This document shows, piece after piece, positions 26,172 through 33,936 of a stretch of 64,000 bases of DNA (position 1 is its first letter; every line of letters begins with the position of its first letter). This DNA is from Erysipelotrichaceae bacterium 66202529 (GTDB lineage Bacteria > Bacillota_I > Bacilli_A > Erysipelotrichales > Erysipelotrichaceae). A program made the translations under genes and the position numbers. Where the stretch lies: positions 2,046,001 through 2,110,000 of the forward strand of contig CP046174.1 in NCBI GenBank assembly GCA_017161075.1, given 5' to 3'. The notes under the pieces are model-generated. The model did not search any database and was not told the DNA's origin. It worked only from the letters and a program-made list of their open reading frames with translations.

Positions 26172-26194
26172 CTACATGGCAACTTGCCAGGTAG
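26172..26194. repeat. Dispersed palindrome, copy 9 (mixed arms)
   Basis: CTACATGGCAA-C-TTGCCAGGTAG, about 36 bp upstream of the 26136 start. One arm pair is mismatched (CAT against AGG). Confidence 0.75.
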
Positions 26195-26227
26195 CTGATC
26201 TTGCTTGTTTTTTTACTTTATATCAGG

Positions 26228-26467
26228 TCACTTTAAAGTGATTCCTGTTTTTTCTTCTACTGATTCCACATACGTATCTACGTCGATATAACCTTTTGAA
26301 AGATTCTCTGCTTTGCCCATGACTTGAGAAAGCACATACTCGATATCTTCCTTTGGTATGCCTGCCTCAAATAATACCTCTGCCACGGTCGATGCATAGA
26401 TCCTGCTGGTCGTTTCTACCAGCTGCTGTTCCCGCATCTGTTGCAGTTGCACATCTCTTCTACTCAT
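26228..26467 (-). CDS. Hypothetical protein, 79 aa
   Basis: ATG with GAAGGAAGATGCG upstream. Predicted all-helical, acidic: MSRRDVQLQQMREQQLVE then a second half with EAGIPKEDIEYVLSQVMG and YVESVEEKTGITL. Could be a small DNA-element or antitoxin-like partner; family not recognised. Lies 20 nt after the nuclease lipoprotein gene, probably in the same transcript. Confidence 0.6.
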   Translation of the reverse strand: MSRRDVQLQQMREQQLVETTSRIYASTVAEVLFEAGIPKEDIEYVLSQVMGKAENLSKGYIDVDTYVESVEEKTGITLK

Positions 26468-26487
26468 CGCATCTTCCTTCTTTCTGG

Positions 26488-27354
26488 CTACCGCTGTGCT
26501 CTTCTATACCCGGCTGCCTGTGCCTCTTCTTCACTGTTGAATATGATCAGATTTTTTGAGTCCTCCATATCATCATAGGATCGTTGGCCGGGACAGTGAT
26601 AGATCTTCGAATCCTTGTTTCCGCGTATCTCCACATCGGTATCGTTTTGCTCTTTCTCTACTCCTTTTTCCAAATGACTCTCTCCGGTGATATAGTCGAT
26701 CGTAATACCGGGCTGTACATTGTATACGAAGACATTGAACCGGATACCTTCTCCATGGTCTTCCACCGACTGCGCTTCCATCTGTACACCGGATGCTACG
26801 AGGTCATCACCTTCAAATATCGGAGTGACCCGATACAGTACGTGGTTATTCGTTTCCTGGATATGATCAGCAACCATATCTTCAAATGGCAGCATACCTT
26901 CCATGTTCATATACCGAGTACCAGTTATCAGATTCTTCTCGTTGGCATTTTCACCGGTCAGCTGGAATCCGATCAGATGGCACCGGTTATAGAGATATTT
27001 CCCATCTATCAGGTCATCATACCTGACGGTATGCCAGCCGGAAGGCTTTATCATTCCGATGGAGCCTCGTTCTTCTGTAGGCATCAGATCTTTTCCGATG
27101 TTTGCCATCGCAGCTCCGCACCGGCCTAGCTCATCCAGCTCACTGTAGCTCTCATAAGATTTCGTAGACAGCTCATCTTCCGTGAAAGCCGGTATATTGC
27201 CGTCGATTTCCACATACGGTGTACCGGAGTAAGCTGGAATTTCGGAGATATCGATGTATGATACATCTTGTTCGTTCTTCGTACTATGCGGTGAACAGCC
27301 TGTCGATGAAAGGACGAGCAAGGAAGACAATAGTAATTTGATGATCGTATTCAT
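26488..27354 (-). CDS. Secreted lipoprotein DNA/RNA non-specific endonuclease
   Basis: 288 residues from MNTIIKLLLSSLLVLSSTGC; lipobox SSTGC puts it on the outer membrane face. The core matches the DNA/RNA non-specific endonuclease family (EndA/NucA plan): the catalytic block YLYNRCHLIGFQLTG with His as base, then ANEKNLITGTRYMN with the metal-binding Asn. The usual DRGH is NRCH here. The C-terminal 40 residues (IYHCPGQRSY...FNSEEEAQAAGY) form the Ada-like small domain often fused to such nucleases. Could degrade extracellular DNA or limit uptake. Palindrome copy 10 lies 22 bp upstream. Confidence 0.85.
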   Translation of the reverse strand: MNTIIKLLLSSLLVLSSTGCSPHSTKNEQDVSYIDISEIPAYSGTPYVEIDGNIPAFTEDELSTKSYESYSELDELGRCGAAMANIGKDLMPTEERGSIGMIKPSGWHTVRYDDLIDGKYLYNRCHLIGFQLTGENANEKNLITGTRYMNMEGMLPFEDMVADHIQETNNHVLYRVTPIFEGDDLVASGVQMEAQSVEDHGEGIRFNVFVYNVQPGITIDYITGESHLEKGVEKEQNDTDVEIRGNKDSKIYHCPGQRSYDDMEDSKNLIIFNSEEEAQAAGYRRAQR

Positions 27355-27375
27355 GATCTTTTCCCTCATTTCTGT

Positions 27376-27394
27376 ACCTGGCAACTTGCCAGGT
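27376..27394. repeat. Dispersed palindrome, copy 10 (ACCTGG type)
   Basis: ACCTGGCAA-C-TTGCCAGGT, perfect, 22 bp upstream of the nuclease start at 27354. Confidence 0.85.
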
Positions 27395-27454
27395 TAGGTT
27401 CAGACACTCTTTTCCAACTAAATTCTACTATAGTAGAAGTTCAAAGACAAGTGT

Positions 27455-27754
27455 TTACCCGCTCTGCATATCTACGATTTCTTTCATTTTCTTTCTTTGT
27501 TTTGCTTTTCTCATCCTTCGATATAGCAGGAACGTTATGGCAAGGACGATGATCAGTAGGAGGGATAGAGTCGCAAGTCGTATACTATCGTACAGGAACT
27601 GCAGTGTGATGATCGTGAGAAGGATGAGTACGATGACACCCACGGTTATCCATAAGAGATGACGTAATATTTTTTTTGTATACGACGCTCCGTGAAAGCC
27701 GGAGATTCGTGCATGGTCCTTCCTCATGAACTTCTCTAGTCTATCAGGATCCAT
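27455..27754 (-). CDS. Two-TM membrane protein, unknown
   Basis: 99 residues: hydrophilic N-terminus, two adjacent membrane helices (LLWITVGVIVLILLTIITL and TLSLLLIIVLAITFLLY), then a basic tail RRMRKAKQRKKMK. Overlaps the upstream gene by 11 nt and so is translationally coupled to it. Not recognised. Confidence 0.65.
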   Translation of the reverse strand: MDPDRLEKFMRKDHARISGFHGASYTKKILRHLLWITVGVIVLILLTIITLQFLYDSIRLATLSLLLIIVLAITFLLYRRMRKAKQRKKMKEIVDMQSG

Positions 27755-28730
27755 AGGATAACACCTTCTCTTTCTCCAGTTCTGTAATGAGCATCTGCTC
27801 TAGCTGTATGTCCGCTTCCTCCTGCATCCATCGCATGTCCTCCGTGTTCAAAGCAGGGCGGAAAGGGAGAGTAGGGTCCAGTGCTGCTCGTTTGTCCCAT
27901 AGCTCCAGTGTTAGATCGTCTTTATCGATGATTCCCTCCAAACTGTTTTCATCCAGGTCTTGTGAAGCTAACCACTCATCACAGCGATCCTTCAGTATCT
28001 CGCTGATCTGTTCTTTTTGGACATATTCGTGATAGCGGGATAGGACAGGTTCCATATCTTCCTTCGTGTATACGTTCAGATCAGAAACTGTGACACCTTC
28101 GATTCCTATCATCTTCAAGAGCTCAGTGCCGCTTCCTTTTGCTATCGGAAGACCATCATATAAGAGGACCTGAAGATGGGTGCCATCTTCCTGGATCTCT
28201 TCTGTCAGCGTGTAACCTTTATGTGCACGTACGTACGCTTCCAATAGTCCTTCCTGTACTTTCTTTGGCATCTCCTTATGCTGGAGAATGTTGACCAGAT
28301 CCGTTGCGATCTTTCGTGCCTGCGCAAGGGAATAGACAAGTCCCGGCAGCAACTTATGCCCGAGCAGTTGAAGTGCGTCGTCCTTTTCGTCATAGAGATC
28401 CATAGCTTCGTCCTGAAGCCGGACTGTTATGCTTTTCATTTCCTTTGGATCCTGTATTCTATATTCGACCAGATTCTTATGCCAACCCTTACGCTGTATA
28501 TCCGGTTCATCATCGATCAACAGCATCACTTTTAGCCCTTCACTCTTAGTGAGATCATATGCTTCTCTGAGATCTGATAAAGATAGAAAGCAAACACCAT
28601 CTAAAGATTCTTTTCGCAGTCTGTCTATGACCTCGTCACTGACGCAGCGTAGATAATAGTCTTTGACTCCCGGATACTTACGTTCACAGTTCGTATTGAT
28701 ATATCCTTTTCTGCTTTTTAAGTCATTCAT
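27744..28730 (-). CDS. Hypothetical protein, 328 aa
   Basis: Start set at 28730 (MNDLKSRKGYINTNCERKYPG) about ten bases after GGAGGTG; the TTG at 28739 is too close to the SD. Soluble alpha/beta protein. LKVMLLIDDEPDI at about residue 70-82 recalls the D-D-E/P-D loop of receiver-like folds, but the rest does not fit a response regulator. The C-terminal third is acidic and helical. Unknown function; palindrome copy 11 lies 24 bp upstream. Confidence 0.65.
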   Translation of the reverse strand: MNDLKSRKGYINTNCERKYPGVKDYYLRCVSDEVIDRLRKESLDGVCFLSLSDLREAYDLTKSEGLKVMLLIDDEPDIQRKGWHKNLVEYRIQDPKEMKSITVRLQDEAMDLYDEKDDALQLLGHKLLPGLVYSLAQARKIATDLVNILQHKEMPKKVQEGLLEAYVRAHKGYTLTEEIQEDGTHLQVLLYDGLPIAKGSGTELLKMIGIEGVTVSDLNVYTKEDMEPVLSRYHEYVQKEQISEILKDRCDEWLASQDLDENSLEGIIDKDDLTLELWDKRAALDPTLPFRPALNTEDMRWMQEEADIQLEQMLITELEKEKVLSYGS

Positions 28731-28753
28731 TGCTTTCAAGCACCTCCTTTTCT

Positions 28754-28780
28754 ATCTACCTGGCAATTTGCCAGGTAGAT
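28754..28780. repeat. Dispersed palindrome, copy 11 (longest arms)
   Basis: ATCTACCTGGCAA-T-TTGCCAGGTAGAT: perfect 13-bp arms and a T centre, 24 bp upstream of the 28730 start. Confidence 0.9.
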
Positions 28781-28793
28781 ACAAGATCCTTTG

Positions 28794-28955
28794 TCATTCT
28801 AAAGATTTATGGTCATCTTCATACGTCATCTCATGATCTCTGCTCATGGTTTTATATCCGAACATTCTGTCAGCTTCATCACTCGCTCTGCAAAGAGCAT
28901 AGGACAATATGATGAAGAGGGAAACGATCATCCCTATAAAAAGTATTGATATCAT
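28794..28955 (-). CDS. Small membrane protein, 53 aa
   Basis: ATG with GGAGGGAGAAGC directly upstream. Begins MISILFIGMIVSLFIILSYA, one membrane helix, then LCRASDEADRM, which resembles the DUF3789-type small proteins common on conjugative elements (helix followed by C-x-A-x-x-x-A-D). Hydrophilic acidic tail. Function unknown. Confidence 0.65.
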   Translation of the reverse strand: MISILFIGMIVSLFIILSYALCRASDEADRMFGYKTMSRDHEMTYEDDHKSLE

Positions 28956-28971
28956 GCTTCTCCCTCCTGTG

Positions 28972-28994
28972 TTACATAGCAGTTTGCTAAGTAA
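28972..28994. repeat. Dispersed palindrome, copy 12 (decayed)
   Basis: TTACATAGCA-G-TTTGCTAAGTAA keeps the length, odd centre and outer pairs of the consensus but has lost the GGC/GCC core; 17 bp upstream of the 28955 start. Confidence 0.5.
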
Positions 28995-29104
28995 TTCATT
29001 GTTATTGAGACTTTATGACAATCTTTGATGAACACTTTTCTTATAGTCGTCCAGCAGTTCTTCTGTTGACTTTAGAATATCTGATTGCCATGCAGCTAAA
29101 TTTA

Positions 29105-29731
29105 TCAGACGATTTTTCTGAAGCTTTCTGCCATAAAGTCATACAGTCCAATCTCATCAAGGTCTATCGTTTGCATGTCGGATGCATGGACATTGCTTAT
29201 GACTGTTAATATTTCGTCATATATATCTGGAGCAGCTGTCTTATCAAGGTAGGGAATCAAAATCTCCTGTAGTTTATTTTCTACATCGAGCAGATATTTC
29301 AAATCACAGTACATTGCAGTTCTCCATGTTTCCAGATAAAAATAGAATTTCATTTTTCGTGCAGAGTTTTTGAATACAAAGGGCAGATGCGACATTATTT
29401 TGCAGATCGTATCAGGTTCATACATTTTCATATAAGCCAGAAATTTATTCGTCAGAACAGAATATTCCTGATGTATAGAGGAGAGATTTGTAAAATCAAT
29501 ATGCACATGTTCGCTGGCCTCTTTTTCCTCGCGCATATCTGCTGCAATTTTGCCTAATTCATTGAAATAGGTTGCAATAAGCTTTTTTGATGCATACATT
29601 TCATCACGTATCGATTGAAATAATGTCCATCTCATTTCAATCGTAGATTGTTTTTTGTAGAGCACTGTGGATGTAATCAAGGTAAGTACTGCTCCCAAAA
29701 GCGCCGAAACCATGATCGTTATAATTTCCAT
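29105..29731 (-). CDS. Membrane-anchored protein, unknown, 208 aa
   Basis: Start at 29731 (MEIITIMVSALLGAVLTLIT) with GAGGTATC upstream; the open frame to 29857 is AT-rich and lacks an SD. A single N-terminal membrane helix is followed by a 175-residue helical cytoplasmic domain (STIEMRWTLFQSIRDEMYAS, then several amphipathic helices). Not recognised. The plan (one helix plus helical body) is like some phage-exclusion and surface-exclusion proteins, which is only a hint. Confidence 0.6.
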   Translation of the reverse strand: MEIITIMVSALLGAVLTLITSTVLYKKQSTIEMRWTLFQSIRDEMYASKKLIATYFNELGKIAADMREEKEASEHVHIDFTNLSSIHQEYSVLTNKFLAYMKMYEPDTICKIMSHLPFVFKNSARKMKFYFYLETWRTAMYCDLKYLLDVENKLQEILIPYLDKTAAPDIYDEILTVISNVHASDMQTIDLDEIGLYDFMAESFRKIV

Positions 29732-29887
29732 GGAAGATACCTCTTTTCTTTTTGAAAGAAGTATATCACAAATGATTATCCATGTGATCAGTAGTTGTAT
29801 ATTTACAAAAGTGAATTTTTTCATACTTTTTTTTGAATGACTCCATGTTTTTTTCACACCTTCTGTTCTTCCTTATGGTTTGGATCG

Positions 29888-29912
29888 ATCATCTGGCAAC
29901 TTGCCAGGTGAT
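29888..29912. repeat. Dispersed palindrome, copy 13
   Basis: ATCATCTGGCAA-C-TTGCCAGGTGAT, one mismatch between arms, directly after the stop of the 29916 gene. Confidence 0.75.
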
Positions 29913-29915
29913 GTC

Positions 29916-30053
29916 TTACTTTATCACGATCTGCCATTTTGCATGATACAGCGCTTGGATATGCCTAGGCAGACCATAGAACCAAGTCTTGTCGACGGTT
30001 ACGATATTCCCGTTCTCCTTGTTTCTCAGTACCAGATATTTCTTTTTCTTCAT
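29916..30053 (-). CDS. Small basic protein, 45 aa
   Basis: Begins MKKKKYLVLRNKENGNIVTVDKTWFYGL-type sequence; a GTG 66 nt further upstream would give 67 residues. No good SD for either, so the start is uncertain. Small beta-like basic protein, unknown. Follows the M41-like protease gene. Confidence 0.4.
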   Translation of the reverse strand: MKKKKYLVLRNKENGNIVTVDKTWFYGLPRHIQALYHAKWQIVIK

Positions 30054-30130
30054 TCGATTTCCAAGATCACAGTGGAGCGCCAGAGTTCTTATAGTGCCGG
30101 CTTCGCATTTCTTCCACACTCAACAGAGCA

Positions 30131-31111
30131 TTACGTTTCACTGTGACCCTGACCTCCTTTCCGATCGTCTTCATGGTCCATCCCGTCTTTCTTCCCGTAT
30201 GTCTGCCAGAGCAGTTCCAGCTCCTGTCGTTCAAGTTTCTTCTCTTCGAGCAGTCTCTGTGCGATCAGGGCTACCAGATCCCAGTGCGCATACAGGACCT
30301 GTGTACAATGCTTCCGGCAGTCTTCATACAGCGTATAGCGCTCCTGTCGCGGCACCTGCTGCAGGAGTTCGAAACACCGGTTATGGTCGTCAACTGAGGA
30401 TAGCTCGGAATAGACCATCTTCTGTGCAAGCATCCCATATCTTCTCGCTGCGATATCTCCAGCGAGTAACTTGCACAGTATCATGCGCAGAGGCAATTCT
30501 TGTTTCTCATAGCGGCAATATCCTCCCACCGGACCATCCTTCCCCTGCAGGAGGACGATCTCCATCGGTATCACGCCATCGTTCATCGACATGATGGCAT
30601 GTCCGGCTTCATGGATGGCGATGATATCGATATCTTCCTCTGTTAGGATCGCGACTGTTTTGCGGTATGTCTGCATCCTTCCCTCATCGCAGACGCAAAA
30701 GAGTGCATGTAGTATGAGAAACACCAGATACAGCAGGGAACGTAGGATATCCGCGCCCTGATAGAGGAGGTCGGAAAAGATGGTCACATTCATATAGAAG
30801 AGGAGGAACGGGAAGCTCACCTCTTTCTGAAACAAGTAGCGTACCAGCACGATGAACAACAGGACCATCCGACACAGCAACAGGATCTCCTTCTCATCAG
30901 GGAGCGCTTTGCGTAAGCCGCAAAGCGTATAGACGCATGCGAATGTCAGGGACATCGTCAATACCACTTCGGTCAGTATGGAAAGGGAGGTCTTCAGGAT
31001 ACAGACCAAATGATGCGGCGTCATATGCCGGATATAGGTCCCCGCCTCATTCTTCCATAGAAGGAATCCGATGAGGAGGAAGTACGTGATCGTGACGACC
31101 ACGTACGTCAT
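30131..31111 (-). CDS. Membrane M41-like zinc protease without an AAA domain
   Basis: 326 residues. Four to five membrane helices fill residues 1-142. The C-terminal half has IAIHEAGHAIMS (His167, Glu168, His171), LLAGDIAARRYG and an SSVDDHNR block that matches the third zinc ligand region of FtsH peptidases (M41). FtsH joins this domain to an AAA unfoldase; here no Walker motifs are present and the protease domain follows a multi-helix membrane part instead. It might cut membrane or unfolded substrates, or recruit a host unfoldase. Overlaps the upstream gene by ATGA. Confidence 0.8.
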   Translation of the reverse strand: MTYVVVTITYFLLIGFLLWKNEAGTYIRHMTPHHLVCILKTSLSILTEVVLTMSLTFACVYTLCGLRKALPDEKEILLLCRMVLLFIVLVRYLFQKEVSFPFLLFYMNVTIFSDLLYQGADILRSLLYLVFLILHALFCVCDEGRMQTYRKTVAILTEEDIDIIAIHEAGHAIMSMNDGVIPMEIVLLQGKDGPVGGYCRYEKQELPLRMILCKLLAGDIAARRYGMLAQKMVYSELSSVDDHNRCFELLQQVPRQERYTLYEDCRKHCTQVLYAHWDLVALIAQRLLEEKKLERQELELLWQTYGKKDGMDHEDDRKGGQGHSET

Positions 31112-31362
31112 TCGCTGATGACCTCCAGGATCACTGTTCTCGATCTGGAAGGCTTCGAGCGATTTTGACTGATCGACCCATCTTCATTGATAGGATCATC
31201 ATCCTTTACGATGACCCTGACCTCTTTTCCGATCTTCTCCCTGCAATAGTCTGCAATCGCTTTTTTCCCGAAACGCACATATGCCGCATAAGCGATGATG
31301 GTATTGTTGTAATTCTGTAAAGTAAGTAATTGTATCTGTGGTAAGTAATCTTCTAAGGTCAT
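31108..31362 (-). CDS. Hypothetical protein, 84 aa
   Basis: ATG with GGGAGCGATAAAAC, which also covers the stop of the preceding gene. Soluble; VRVIVKDDDPINEDGS and a serine/arginine-rich end. Unknown. Coupled by ATGA overlap to the M41-like protease gene, so perhaps its partner. Confidence 0.6.
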   Translation of the reverse strand: MTLEDYLPQIQLLTLQNYNNTIIAYAAYVRFGKKAIADYCREKIGKEVRVIVKDDDPINEDGSISQNRSKPSRSRTVILEVISE

Positions 31363-31365
31363 GTT

Positions 31366-31587
31366 TTATCGCTCCCTTGCTTTTTGTCCCATCTTGTATG
31401 CGCAGACGCCTAAAGAGAAGCCGGCTGCGATGAGGCAGGGGATACTGATGTAGTTCAGCTCTCCCTGCAGCATGACGATCAGTAACAGCTCCGATATACC
31501 GGCAACATAGATCCAGAAAGTGTTGTACAGACAGTCCTCTTCCGTATCTGCAGTCAGTTTCGCTTTTAAATATTTATTCTTCTTCAT
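31366..31587 (-). CDS. Two-TM membrane protein, 73 aa
   Basis: Two in-frame ATGs lie at 31593 and 31587; AGAGAGG fits the second by spacing. Two membrane helices (FWIYVAGISELLLIVML and YISIPCLIAAGFSLGVCAY) with a basic end. Unknown; in the chain of small genes leading to the M41-like protease. Confidence 0.55.
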   Translation of the reverse strand: MKKNKYLKAKLTADTEEDCLYNTFWIYVAGISELLLIVMLQGELNYISIPCLIAAGFSLGVCAYKMGQKARER

Positions 31588-31690
31588 GTCCATCCTCTCT
31601 CTTTCTCCGATTTTCTTTTCCCAGCAGATAACAGAGGAATGCCGAGATGTTGATGATCAGGAATACGATCAGCTTCCTTATATCTTCCAT
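31574..31690 (-). CDS. Small membrane peptide, 38 aa
   Basis: ATG inside the end of the HTH gene (overlap 13 nt). Reads MEDIRKLIVFLIINISAFLC then a charged tail ending HEEE. One membrane helix. It overlaps the next gene as well, and AGGAGGACGAGGG precedes the start, so translation is well supported by context. Confidence 0.5.
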   Translation of the reverse strand: MEDIRKLIVFLIINISAFLCYLLGKENRRKREDGHEEE

Positions 31691-32049
31691 CCCTCGTCCT
31701 CCTGATATCTCCTTTTCGTTCTGCATGAAATGGCAACTCCTATATCCATTCTCGTCGCTTCCATTGCTGTCACCATTTTTTTATCATGCAGATACGTCAG
31801 CTTCAGAAAGTCTTCCCTGCAGGGGGTGACTGGTCGCCCTATGATCCCGTCTCTTCGTGCTTTCCGTACCTCTCGTAACTGACGATCTCTGCGTATCTGT
31901 TCCTCTTGAAGGACAGCTTCACATGCTCGTATCAGGCATGCGAATGGTTCCGGCGTCTGTTGATCGATTCCTTCCTCCGGCAGCTGCACGTATCTCGTCT
32001 TTACCGCCTGCAATGCTTCTGATAATCCTGTATATGTTTCACTCTTCAT
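31678..32049 (-). CDS. Resolvase-type HTH protein without a catalytic domain, second copy
   Basis: 123 residues from MKSETYTGLSEALQAVK (GGAGGGATC upstream; the frame is open to 32139). Aligns end to end with the 2591-2968 product: helical N-terminus ending in F-A/W-x-L-I-x-A/E-C-E-A-x-x-x, then I-x-G-R-P-x-x-P-C, then the HTH. The last helix is poorly kept (IGVAISCRTKRRYQ against IGRSTFYKLKKLYH), so DNA recognition may differ. Probable regulator. Confidence 0.65.
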   Translation of the reverse strand: MKSETYTGLSEALQAVKTRYVQLPEEGIDQQTPEPFACLIRACEAVLQEEQIRRDRQLREVRKARRDGIIGRPVTPCREDFLKLTYLHDKKMVTAMEATRMDIGVAISCRTKRRYQEDEGWKI

Positions 32050-32135
32050 ATGATCCCTCCTCACGATGGTCTTATCTGAAAAAACGGATATATGTATGAC
32101 TTCATCCGATGATACCTTGGAGCGCTCGACAAGCT

Positions 32136-32810
32136 TCATGCATGACAGCTGCTTTCCAGGATCTCACGCAGCATCGCCTCCAGACGATAGATATCGCTTG
32201 CTATCTTTATCCGCACATGGTCGATACCTTCTTCTTGTTTTGGCAATCGTTGAAGACATTCTTTCAAGTGATACTGTAACTCCTGTTGATGTTTTTTCGA
32301 ATAACTGCGCAGGCGAGCTTCCACTTCCTCCCACGTGACCTTTTCAGACCCATGAACGAGCTTCAGATCATCGCAGCTGTTTCCGTATGTATCATCGAAG
32401 TCGATATCTCCATCCTCATCGATAGCAACATATACGCATTCATGATCCTGATCTTCCATGATCACTCCATCCTCTTTCATCGTTGCTTTTATCCAGTCGA
32501 AGTAAAGGGGAGTATACCGGAAGGCTTCCTGTAAACAGCGTTTCTGTATATCTGTCTTTGCCAGCTTTAGAGATTCGCTCTCTGTCAACGGGGTCGCATG
32601 ATGCGGATAGAGTGCTTCATTGCATCGCTCATACCATTGTCGGGCAAGCTCTGTTTCATCGTCACCTCCGCGGTGTTCGTCGGATGCCACTAGGTCATAT
32701 ATGAAAGATTCCAACAACTCGGAAACCTTCTGGTCATGATGTGCTGCAGCTTTTACGAGTCGCTCTGCTTCTGTTTGTGTAAGTCTTAGCTTGATATTAT
32801 ATTCTTCCAT
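32136..32810 (-). CDS. Ribbon-helix-helix-like accessory protein, 224 aa
   Basis: Start at 32810 (MEEYNIKLRLTQTEAERLVK) after GAGGAGGATATAGAA. The N-terminal 45 residues have a strand followed by two helices, ending SELLESFIYDLVAS: a ribbon-helix-helix-like pattern common to small proteins of integrative elements. The remainder (a region with ARQWYERCN and acidic MEDQDHECVYVAIDEDGDID) has no recognised function. Cytoplasmic. Confidence 0.6.
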   Translation of the reverse strand: MEEYNIKLRLTQTEAERLVKAAAHHDQKVSELLESFIYDLVASDEHRGGDDETELARQWYERCNEALYPHHATPLTESESLKLAKTDIQKRCLQEAFRYTPLYFDWIKATMKEDGVIMEDQDHECVYVAIDEDGDIDFDDTYGNSCDDLKLVHGSEKVTWEEVEARLRSYSKKHQQELQYHLKECLQRLPKQEEGIDHVRIKIASDIYRLEAMLREILESSCHA

Positions 32811-32860
32811 TTCTATATCCTCCTCATCATCTTTCCCTTTGTATTGATTTTTTCTTATAT

Positions 32861-33188
32861 TCACCCTGAAGAATCATCTACGACCTCAGACCATACGAAG
32901 CTATAACCGGTCGCATTTCTTCTCGTTTTTCCATTACAGCTGTCCAGGATCGTCTGGTAGCTGCAGTATTCCTTGGCCGCTGCTTCTCTGGAGCTTTTAT
33001 AAAATGCAAGGACGTTCCTGTTTCCCGGATCCACCTTATAGATCCCTCTTCGTCCGCTCTCTTCCGTTTGCATAGATACGTTTGACTCTTCCCATATTGG
33101 AGATATGAAGATTCTTCGTCGTATCGACCAGCTTCCACACCTCCACATCGATCTCTTTTTGCGTGATCATCCGTATCGTTTCCTTCAT
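32861..33188 (-). pseudogene. NUMOD4/IENR1-type DNA-binding protein, split by a frameshift
   Basis: ATG at 33188 overlaps the SSB stop (TAATG). The first frame gives EVWKLVDTTKNLHISNMGRV (NUMOD4 pattern) and ends at TAA 33036. The +1 frame continues as GIYKVDPGNRNVLAFYKSSR...GYSFVW, the NUMOD1/IENR1 pattern, to 32861. Removing one G of the GGG run near 33045 joins the two into about 107 residues. These modules usually guide homing endonucleases, but no HNH or GIY-YIG domain is present. Real frameshift, programmed slip or sequence error are all possible. Confidence 0.6.
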
Positions 33189-33649
33189 TAAAATGGCAGA
33201 TCGTCATCGGAGATATCCAGCGCTGCAATACTCGTGAACTCATTGGAGAAGGATGGATAGCTGTTGCTCGTATCAGTGCTGTTCTGCATGCTTTCCTGTC
33301 CTGGTACGTAGGCACTGTTCGTACCTCCCGCATTCCTACTATCCAAAAAGCGCACATTATCCGCGACCACCTCTGTTACATATACACGTTTGCCGTCTTT
33401 GTCATCATAGCTGCGCGTTTGGATACGGCCCTCTACACCTACCAGAGAGCCCTTGTGCGTATACTTTGCTACACTGTCCGCGGTCTTGTTCCAGATGACA
33501 GTGTTGATGAAGTCAGCTTCTGGCTGTCCCTCCTGTTTGAAAAGCCGGTTACATGCGACCGTAAAAGACACGACCGATGCGCCATTCGTCGTCTTCCGTA
33601 ATACAGGGTCCTTCGTCAATCTTCCCACTAATACAACTCTATTGATCAT
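33188..33649 (-). CDS. ssb: Single-stranded DNA-binding protein
   Basis: 153 residues from MINRVVLVGRLTKDPVLRKT (GGGAGGAACTATC). OB-fold 1-105 with the typical NTVIWNKTAD and GSLVGVEGRIQTRSYDDKDG blocks, a short flexible linker, and the acidic DDDLPF tip that binds partner proteins. Element-encoded SSB protects the incoming strand during transfer. Stop overlaps the start of the NUMOD-type gene. Confidence 0.95.
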   Translation of the reverse strand: MINRVVLVGRLTKDPVLRKTTNGASVVSFTVACNRLFKQEGQPEADFINTVIWNKTADSVAKYTHKGSLVGVEGRIQTRSYDDKDGKRVYVTEVVADNVRFLDSRNAGGTNSAYVPGQESMQNSTDTSNSYPSFSNEFTSIAALDISDDDLPF

Positions 33650-33708
33650 GATAGTTCCTCCCATCTACACATTCATATGGTATATATCCCAAGTATTCTC
33701 CTATGCTT

Positions 33709-33936
33709 TTATCTCCGGCCGTCACTGGTCTGATGGCAATCAGATCCGTCTTGCAGATATGGCATCGTCCAGGTCTCTTCGAAGTGTTCCTCTATGAAAT
33801 CGAAGACCTCGGTAAGTCCTTTGTTATGGATCCATCTCATCATTTGGACGTGCTGCCGGAGACCATCACATCCACGGAACAGGTATCTCAGCATGATGAC
33901 GTTTTTGTATATATTCCACTTATGATATCTCTTCAT
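33709..33936 (-). CDS. Hypothetical protein, 75 aa
   Basis: Start at 33936 (MKRYHKWNIYKNVIMLRYLF) after GAGGAATG, within the end of the methyltransferase gene (17-nt overlap). Aromatic and basic, with an acidic helical end (DFIEEHFEETW). Unknown; coupled to the upstream methyltransferase. Confidence 0.5.
   Translation of the reverse strand: MKRYHKWNIYKNVIMLRYLFRGCDGLRQHVQMMRWIHNKGLTEVFDFIEEHFEETWTMPYLQDGSDCHQTSDGRR

Noticed and set aside
32878..33357. A 159-codon minus-strand frame overlapping ssb
   Set aside because: Lies mostly out of frame with ssb and with both halves of the NUMOD-type gene; low-quality sequence without a start.
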